From Oscillospiraceae bacterium (GTDB taxonomy: Bacteria; Bacillota; Clostridia; Oscillospirales; Oscillospiraceae): a DNA stretch of 64,000 nt. Position numbers and translations under genes: made by a program. Position 1 is the stretch's first letter. Each line of letters opens with the position of its first letter. The notes beneath the pieces were generated by a model that was not told where the DNA came from, did no database searches, and saw only the letters and a program-made list of their open reading frames with translations. The stretch covers positions 1-64,000 of the forward strand of contig JAAWQS010000004.1 of NCBI GenBank assembly GCA_022800665.1, read 5' to 3'. Positions 57,568-64,000 of this stretch are shown here, piece after piece.

Positions 57568-59961
57568 TCAGGGGATAGAGGGCGTCCACCAGCGCTGATT
57601 GTAGAGATCCGTAAACCGGTAGGTGGCCCGCAGGACACCGCCCTCCAGCGGCACGTTGCTGATTGCCAGCTCTTCGCCGGTCACGGTAATGGGTTCGCCA
57701 ATCAAATAGCTGTCCTGATAATCGCCGTCATAGCTGTAGTAGTCGCACAAAAACTCCAGGGTGTCGCCGGGCTGCAGCTCTATATCGCTCTTTGCCACTG
57801 TGCTGGTTTCCCCCTCTGCGTACACGGCGCGGATGCCGGATACATAGCCGTAGGGCCGCTCGTTGTCAAAGGCGAGAAGCAGCTCGGCACGCTGGCCGTT
57901 ATACAACACCGGTACCCGGCCTGTAATGGCGTAGTTCGTTCCGTCGTCCACCGTCGCCGTGTGGTAGTAGGCCACCGGCTGGCCGTCGATTGCCAGCCAG
58001 GTCCCGTCACAGACGCCGAGAAGTCCGCCGTTTTCGTCAAACTCGAACACGTTGTCCAAGCCCATATCGAGATAGCCCTCGCCGTCGTCGTAAAACAGGT
58101 TCAGCTCCAGGTCCTGCACCAGACCCCACTGCTCCTCGCTCAACGTAATCACCGGCGTGCCGTCCTCCCCGGCAGTCCACGCCAGCGCACCGGGATTGAA
58201 GCTGTTTTCCGTCAGATACTGGACTGTTTCCTCCATGTCCAACGCCCGGTCGCTGAGGAAGGCGGTATTATCGCCGGTCAGACCGGAGACACGCCCAAAG
58301 CTGCCGCCCAGGAACGCCTCCAGCAGCTGCGACACCGCCGCCGCATCCACGGCTCCTCCGCCGCCCAGCGTCCCCAGCAGGGACGGCAGGGGCGAGGCTG
58401 TGCCGCCGGATGCCGCCTGTCCGCTCACCTCCAGACTGGCAAACTGCTGGATGCAGCGGGCGTAGGCCGCGTCCATACCGATCTGCCGGTAGGACGCCAC
58501 CGCCCGGTCCACGTTGGATAGCTTCTGGTATGGGAAATAGATGGAAATGCCGTAGGCATTGGTCATATTGGAGGAGGTGCGGTTGTACTTGACCGCGCTG
58601 AGCAGCGTATCCGCCAACGCCTTGCCCTCTGCGGTACCCAGGTTCTGCGCCAAATGGACCAGGTCAATCTGGTCGATACGGCTGGACTGGGCAAATTCCC
58701 TGGTATGACTGCGTGCGTTGGCGACAGTCTGGTACTCCTTAGCCTGAATGAGCCGGCTGGCGGACTGTGAGAATTGGGTCAGCTTGGCGGGGAGCGTCTT
58801 CTCCAGCTCAGCCAGGTCGATAACGGACAGAGTGGTCAGCTGCCCCCGGCATTTCTGGGCGCACACATCCACAAAGTCGTCCACGATTTTCTGTCCGATC
58901 TCAACAGTGGGCTTCGAGGGATTTTTGCCGAACTCCGTGAGCCAGTTGGCGTAGTACCAGCCCACGCCCGGCTCCGTCTCCTCGGAGGCAATCAGGTAAT
59001 CGGCGTAAGGGGCCAGCAGCAGGGCCGTCTCCGCCGTGGCCATCAGACAAGCGTCAAAACCGATAAAATCAAAGGTCACACCGGCATTTTTCAACGCCGT
59101 GTTGATGCCGGACAGTCCCATGGAGCCGCTGGAGGCAAATTTCTCATCGTAGCCGTAGCCGCTGATGGAGCCGCCGCCGTGGTCCCAAAAAATCAGCTCA
59201 TAGCGGTCCGCCGGGTAATTTTTCGCGCACCACTGGATGTAGCCCGTCAGCGTGTCTGGGTTGGTCATGGACACGCTGCCCAGGTCCTTTTGCAGACAGA
59301 CCATACCGCCGTCCCTGATCTGCCAAATCTGGTTGACAGAGCTGCTGACCAGATTGTTTTTCCAGCCCTTGCAGCCCCCCGTATAGACCAGCAGATTGAT
59401 ATTCTGCCCCAAATCGGCGGCCAGCATCTCCTGCAAATCAGACGTCCCCATCCCGCTGCGGGATTCCAGGTCCGTGCCGCACATATAGACCATAATGGTG
59501 GCGGTATCCCTGCCATTGCCCAGCAGCTTTGTACGCTTCTCACGGGCCTCCGGCGCGACCGAGGTATTCAGCCGTCCGGTGTTCGCGCTGCTCTGCCAGC
59601 CGCTGGAGACGCTGCCGCCGTTCAGTCCGCCCAGCAGCGCGGATAAATCCCCGCCTGCAAGCTGGCCGGCCTGCTGCTGTTGTGCCGGTCCGGTCTGCCC
59701 GGTTGACTGTCCGCTCAGCAGCGTACCGATCCCGCCTCCGCCGCCCAGCAGCAGCACGGCCAGCAGAATCAGCAGCTTCATACCGCCGCCGGAGCGTGTG
59801 CCGCCGCTGCGCTGGCCGGAACCGCCGGACGGTTCTTTCCGGTCCGCATAGCCGCCGGCATCTCCAACGGGGCCGGTGTGCAGGCCCTCGCCCCGCTTGT
59901 TGACGCTCTTTCCGGGACCGGTCACATGTTTCTCCCGTCCCCGCGGTCTCTGATGATCCAT
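57568..59961 (-). CDS. Clostripain-like (C11) cysteine peptidase, membrane-anchored
   Basis: TIMVYMCGTDLES...ELIFWDHGGGSISGYG...FDFIGFDACLMATAETA; N-terminal TM helix. Start at MDHQRPRG. Confidence 0.88.
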   Translation of the reverse strand: MDHQRPRGREKHVTGPGKSVNKRGEGLHTGPVGDAGGYADRKEPSGGSGQRSGGTRSGGGMKLLILLAVLLLGGGGGIGTLLSGQSTGQTGPAQQQQAGQLAGGDLSALLGGLNGGSVSSGWQSSANTGRLNTSVAPEAREKRTKLLGNGRDTATIMVYMCGTDLESRSGMGTSDLQEMLAADLGQNINLLVYTGGCKGWKNNLVSSSVNQIWQIRDGGMVCLQKDLGSVSMTNPDTLTGYIQWCAKNYPADRYELIFWDHGGGSISGYGYDEKFASSGSMGLSGINTALKNAGVTFDFIGFDACLMATAETALLLAPYADYLIASEETEPGVGWYYANWLTEFGKNPSKPTVEIGQKIVDDFVDVCAQKCRGQLTTLSVIDLAELEKTLPAKLTQFSQSASRLIQAKEYQTVANARSHTREFAQSSRIDQIDLVHLAQNLGTAEGKALADTLLSAVKYNRTSSNMTNAYGISIYFPYQKLSNVDRAVASYRQIGMDAAYARCIQQFASLEVSGQAASGGTASPLPSLLGTLGGGGAVDAAAVSQLLEAFLGGSFGRVSGLTGDNTAFLSDRALDMEETVQYLTENSFNPGALAWTAGEDGTPVITLSEEQWGLVQDLELNLFYDDGEGYLDMGLDNVFEFDENGGLLGVCDGTWLAIDGQPVAYYHTATVDDGTNYAITGRVPVLYNGQRAELLLAFDNERPYGYVSGIRAVYAEGETSTVAKSDIELQPGDTLEFLCDYYSYDGDYQDSYLIGEPITVTGEELAISNVPLEGGVLRATYRFTDLYNQRWWTPSIP

Positions 59962-60063
59962 CTCTTTCCTCCTTTGTCCGCCGCTTTGGCGGATGCTTTT
60001 TAGCTTTTTATATTCTACATAGGTCTTCTGGAAAATGCAACACAAAAGTTTTGAAAATCCCGG

Positions 60064-60945
60064 TTATGGGCGGTATGTATCCCTGATAAACGGCTCCGCA
60101 ATTCCAGTATCCACCAGAAGCCCATATTTTCCGGGGTGTCTGTACGCATTTCCCTGTACCTCTGCGGCGCGGTATCTGCGAAGCTGCTCCACATCCAGTA
60201 CGGCAAGAAAGACGCCCTCCTCCCCGCCTGCCTGCAAAATGCAGGTATCCCGTGATCCCTCTCTGTCCGGCAGGTAGGCCACGCCGTCAAAAACGCTGGA
60301 CCCGCCGTTGCAGTCCGGAACCGTTTCCGGATAGTTGCAGGTAGCGACCGCCAGCATATTTTCGTACGCCCTGGCGCGAAGCTGCGACAGGCGGTTGATC
60401 TCCATGGGGCAGGCGTTGGGGACGAGAATCAGCTCCGCGCCCTTCAGCATCAGAATCCGTGCGCTTTCCGGGAACTCCCTGTCGTAACAGATCATCGCGC
60501 CAACCTGGATTGCACCGCAGGCCGTATCCAGACGGACAGTATAAAAATCCTCGCCGGGCGTCAGGTTCCGCTCCGTATCAAAATCGCAGGTATGCACCTT
60601 CGCGTATACCAATTTCCGTTGGCCGAACCGGTCAAAGAGAACCAGCGTGTTGCGCGGGGCCGGTTCATACGCCTCCAGCAGCGTGATGCCAATAGCCATG
60701 TCCAGCTCCTGCGCCAATTCCCCGAAGGCCGTGACAAAACCGCCGTCTATAGAAATGGCTTCCGCCATCCACTGGGCGGCGGGCCGGTCATAGATTCGAT
60801 AGCCGCTGCTCCACATTTCGGGAAAAAGCGCGACGTCCGCCTCCAGCTCCTTTGCCTTCCGGCAACAGGCAATCCCCTTTTCCAGATTTTCCGCCAACGT
60901 GCCGCAGGGGGCTATTTGCAGCAGGGCTATTTTTAATTGGTTCAT
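60064..60945 (-). CDS. Carbon-nitrogen hydrolase (nitrilase superfamily)
   Basis: FPEMWSSGY, KVHTCDFDTERNLTPG, GAMICYDREFPESARILMLKGAELILVPNACP (Glu-Lys-Cys triad). Confidence 0.92.
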   Translation of the reverse strand: MNQLKIALLQIAPCGTLAENLEKGIACCRKAKELEADVALFPEMWSSGYRIYDRPAAQWMAEAISIDGGFVTAFGELAQELDMAIGITLLEAYEPAPRNTLVLFDRFGQRKLVYAKVHTCDFDTERNLTPGEDFYTVRLDTACGAIQVGAMICYDREFPESARILMLKGAELILVPNACPMEINRLSQLRARAYENMLAVATCNYPETVPDCNGGSSVFDGVAYLPDREGSRDTCILQAGGEEGVFLAVLDVEQLRRYRAAEVQGNAYRHPGKYGLLVDTGIAEPFIRDTYRP

Positions 60946-60997
60946 TGTTTTGCGTCCTTTCCGTTGTCCGCCTGTTACCTGAATATGGTGGCGGGAT

Positions 60998-61462
60998 TTA
61001 ATGAATTTTCAGCTTCTTTTCCATGATTTCATAAACCAGTTTGACATCATTTTGCAGCTCATAAATTCCATGCCCTACCGTTTTATACCCCCTGTGTTCA
61101 TACAAACACACTGCCGGAAGCGAAGCATCCAGCAGAACTGTATCATGTTTTTTGGAGATTTCCACTTCCAGACAATCCATAATCTTTGAACCACAACCTT
61201 GTTTCTGATAATCTGGCAGCACGTATACTCCTGTGATATGATTGCCGTCATAACAGCCTGTACCGATAATACCAGAGCCGTCCATCAATACGCCCATATT
61301 GCCAGATGCTATTCCTTCTAAAATATGTTCTCTGCTATGATGCCGGCAAAAGAAATCTGCCACCTCTTCAGGATAATACTTTGGATATATCGTTCGTATT
61401 GTTGTATGCAAAATATTATGTATTGCATCTGCCATTTCCACTGTTGCTGTTAAATACTCCAT
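60998..61462 (-). CDS. GNAT family N-acetyltransferase
   Basis: ITGVYVLPDYQKQGCGSKIMDCLE acetyl-CoA binding motif. Confidence 0.9.
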   Translation of the reverse strand: MEYLTATVEMADAIHNILHTTIRTIYPKYYPEEVADFFCRHHSREHILEGIASGNMGVLMDGSGIIGTGCYDGNHITGVYVLPDYQKQGCGSKIMDCLEVEISKKHDTVLLDASLPAVCLYEHRGYKTVGHGIYELQNDVKLVYEIMEKKLKIH

Positions 61463-61602
61463 ACTGTTCCTCCCAAAACTTTTGACTTACAACGCGGATT
61501 ATCTCCAGTTCTTCCGTGTTGAAACTTTGTTGGCGCAGCCCGGCTTTTCTGCACTGCAAACCGGAGGCCGTCTGGTTTTTCCTTTTCCAAAATCAAGGAA
61601 GC

Positions 61603-62538
61603 TCAGGATTGGCGGTATTTTGCCGCCATTTCCTTACAGCTCTCTGCAAAAAGCGACTGGGCAGTTGTCTGCACCGTCTCAACAGGAAGTTCGGCCAGTC
61701 TGCCGCGGTCTCTTTTTTGACATATCTCGAATTCTCTTACAATGCGTTCAGCGGACAATCCATGCCCGTTGTCTGCTCTTGTTGTGTCGGCCTGACTCAC
61801 GAAACGTTCCAGCATCCTCCGTTCTCTGGAATAAATCAGCTCCACCAGCTTGGCCCGGTATTCCAACTCCTCGTTTGTGATACCCTTATAATGGGCCTGG
61901 TCCATGGAATGCTGGGCTTCGTGCTTCAGGAGGGACACTTGGAAATTCTCTGATTCCAAATCATAGGCAGTTCTGACACAGTGAATCAAACCGTCGCCGT
62001 TGGACCATCCGCCAGTACCCGTTTCACCAAAGGAAATGTAGTCCAGCCAGCTTTTCATGATGAACCCGTCCAGAAATTTAACAGCATAGTCCTGCGTGCC
62101 TTCCGGCAGTTCCACCTTGTAATGCCTCAGTTCCTCGTCCTTCCATATGTAAGGACCGTAATACCCGCTGGTTCGTCCCATCAGGGCGTGGAGCGACTTC
62201 TGACGGAATGCGTCCCCGGCCATTTCCTCCAATTTGTCCAGCGAAAAATCGGACGTAGTCTGGAACAGTTCTGCCAACCGTTCCCGCAACCGCTGCGCGG
62301 CCTCTTCAGCAGAGAGCTCCAGATAAAAGGCATCCCGGTAATACTTCTGATAGATCAAGAGAATCTCGTTCAGTTCCGCATCTACATCATAAGTCAGGTA
62401 GTGTTCTTTTTGATACAAAGCCACGCCCTTTTGATATAGCGCTGTCGTTTCCTGGAACTGCCCCAAATATGTCATTGCTGCCTGGAGATTCCCCTTTACA
62501 AGCATCCCACGCAGGGTATCCTTCTCAAATTTCTTCAT
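61603..62538 (-). CDS. Putative zincin-like metallopeptidase of unknown family
   Basis: HEAQH motif within SLLKHEAQHSMDQAHYKGITNEELEYRAKLVELIYS. Confidence 0.55.
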   Translation of the reverse strand: MKKFEKDTLRGMLVKGNLQAAMTYLGQFQETTALYQKGVALYQKEHYLTYDVDAELNEILLIYQKYYRDAFYLELSAEEAAQRLRERLAELFQTTSDFSLDKLEEMAGDAFRQKSLHALMGRTSGYYGPYIWKDEELRHYKVELPEGTQDYAVKFLDGFIMKSWLDYISFGETGTGGWSNGDGLIHCVRTAYDLESENFQVSLLKHEAQHSMDQAHYKGITNEELEYRAKLVELIYSRERRMLERFVSQADTTRADNGHGLSAERIVREFEICQKRDRGRLAELPVETVQTTAQSLFAESCKEMAAKYRQS

Positions 62539-62588
62539 AGTACAAATTCTCCAAATCCACATTATACATTATATCTATACATTACATC

Positions 62589-62918
62589 TCACCATTGATT
62601 TCCGTGCGCTTGATATTCTTCGCCCCAGTTCCGCATAGCGTCTAATACAGGCTTCAGGCTATGTCCCAACTCTGTCAAAGTATACTCTACCCGCGGCGGA
62701 ACCTCCGGATAGACTGTCCGGGTCAGCAGGCCGCTCTCCTCCATCTGCCGGAGCTGAGAGGTCAGTACCTTGGGACTCACACTGCCAATAGATTTCTTCA
62801 ATTCCCCAAACCGCTTTGTACCCGGCAGCAAATCGCGAATAATGAGTACCTTCCACTTGTCGCTGATGAGCGACAGCGTTGTCTCCACCGGGCAGGCGGG
62901 CAAAGCTTTTGCCTCCAT
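62589..62918 (-). CDS. HxlR family transcriptional regulator
   Basis: CPVETTLSLISDKWKVLIIRDLLPGTKRFGELKKSIGSVSPKVLTSQLRQMEESGLLTRTVYPEVPPRVEYTLTELG. Confidence 0.93.
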   Translation of the reverse strand: MEAKALPACPVETTLSLISDKWKVLIIRDLLPGTKRFGELKKSIGSVSPKVLTSQLRQMEESGLLTRTVYPEVPPRVEYTLTELGHSLKPVLDAMRNWGEEYQAHGNQW

Positions 62919-63445
62919 TACGGCATCCTCCTGTCTGTCAGTTTCCAAAATTCTGTACAGCCCTATTTTACTGTATCTTCCACGGCGGCGTCAAGACGCC
63001 AGAAAAATTTTTACGCCGCCCCCACGTCCATCCGCTCAGGTAGCAAAATTTTTCCTCCCGGCAAAAACCGGAATCCCTTGAAAACACACGGCAGTTTCCT
63101 ACTGGTAACTGTCCAATCGTTACGCTCAGGTAACTATAGCTAAGATTTGCTACCTGGAGGGGCTGAAAACCATTGCCTCCTCCTGCGCCAACGGAACGTC
63201 GTTCAAAGCCGCAGTCCGGGAGCGGTATCCGGCTTACAGCGGGGAAAATTATCTGGATATGACCGCAGGATTTTTCTTTAATTGATTGTATACAGGTCCT
63301 CCCTCCGGAAAAGTCCGGGGGGAGGATTGCCGTGAGCGGGCATAAAATCCTTGAAATTTTTGTTTCAATCTGCCTCTTGACAAATTCCTCCAAATGTATC
63401 ATGATAGAATTTCCCCTATTACATATACGCAGCTGGAGGTAACCC

Positions 63446-64000
63446 ATGTTTATACAGGCGCTGTCCAACGCACTTTTTCAAGTTGTTCTATTTTCATTGA
63501 TCCCTCTTGTCTGGTGGGCCTTCACCGCGAGGAAAAAAGAAAACTTTTTCATCTGGCTGGGCATTAAGAAGCCCGTCGTACAGGACCGTAAAAAATGGCT
63601 GTTCGCTCTATTGGCAGTCACTGCGGCCTGTTGGTTACTTGCCCAACTGGCTATCTGGGTACGCGGTCCGCTGGCCGCAGCGGATTCCCAGTATAAAGGG
63701 ATGGGAGCCGCCGCCATTCCAAGCGTTCTTGTCTATGCGGTCATCCAGACTGCCATGTCTGAAGAAATTCTGTTCCGCGGCTTTCTGATGAAACGGCTCA
63801 TCTCTAAATTTGGCTTCCGAAGGGGAAACATACTGCAAGCCGTTATCTTTGGCCTGGTACATCTTCTGATGGTCTGGGGACACGCCAACCTGCTTGCAGG
63901 TCTGATGATTGTCCTTTATCCTATGGCTGCAGCCGTTTCCCTCGCCTATATGAATGAAAAAGCGTCGGGCGGTTCCATCCTTCCCAGCTGGCTGATTCAC
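63446..64000 (+). CDS. CPBP intramembrane metalloprotease, truncated by window end
   Basis: TAMSEEILFRGFLMKRL...AVIFGLVHLLM; ORF open at 64000. Confidence 0.85.
   Translation, partial: MFIQALSNALFQVVLFSLIPLVWWAFTARKKENFFIWLGIKKPVVQDRKKWLFALLAVTAACWLLAQLAIWVRGPLAAADSQYKGMGAAAIPSVLVYAVIQTAMSEEILFRGFLMKRLISKFGFRRGNILQAVIFGLVHLLMVWGHANLLAGLMIVLYPMAAAVSLAYMNEKASGGSILPSWLIH

Overview
This 64 kb window is moderately GC-rich and gene-dense, and looks like the chromosome of a spore-forming Clostridia member. The Oscillospiraceae-like assignment is inferred from gene content only. From left to right it contains: tRNA-Leu(CAA); spo0A with a cluster of 0A-box-like sites; a TSCPD protein, FtsW/RodA, gamma-carbonic anhydrase and DUF308; a fused FeoA-FeoB; cysE; and a minus-strand cluster of Rrf2 regulator, hemerythrin-(CheX-like)-REC fusion, homocysteine S-methyltransferase and PatB/MalY. 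Next come a methyl-accepting chemotaxis protein, an MBL hydrolase, and a LicT-type antitermination locus with a clear RAT/terminator and a twice-frameshifted beta-glucoside PTS gene. A second Feo locus follows (flavodoxin, DUF3793, DtxR-like regulator, FeoA, FeoA, FeoB, Cys-rich small protein), studded with GTTAG-N6-CTAAC dyads. Beyond it is a scar of mobile-element relics. A six-cysteine SCIFF ranthipeptide lies next, with its radical-SAM maturase and a translationally coupled PLP decarboxylase. The purine operon uses a stand-alone AICAR transformylase plus a PurO-like IMP cyclohydrolase, and carAB is divergent from it. The right end holds SpoIVFA/FB-like peptidases, a Rieske oxidoreductase, Pfs-LuxS, two MATE transporters, a clostripain-like protease and accessory genes. 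The observations most worth checking are the terminator between the SCIFF peptide and its maturase, the dyad-defined Feo regulon, the hemerythrin-CheX-REC fusion, the split PurH/PurO operon and the doubly frameshifted PTS permease. I found no CRISPR array, prophage or intact mobile element. All family calls come from reading motifs; no database search was run.
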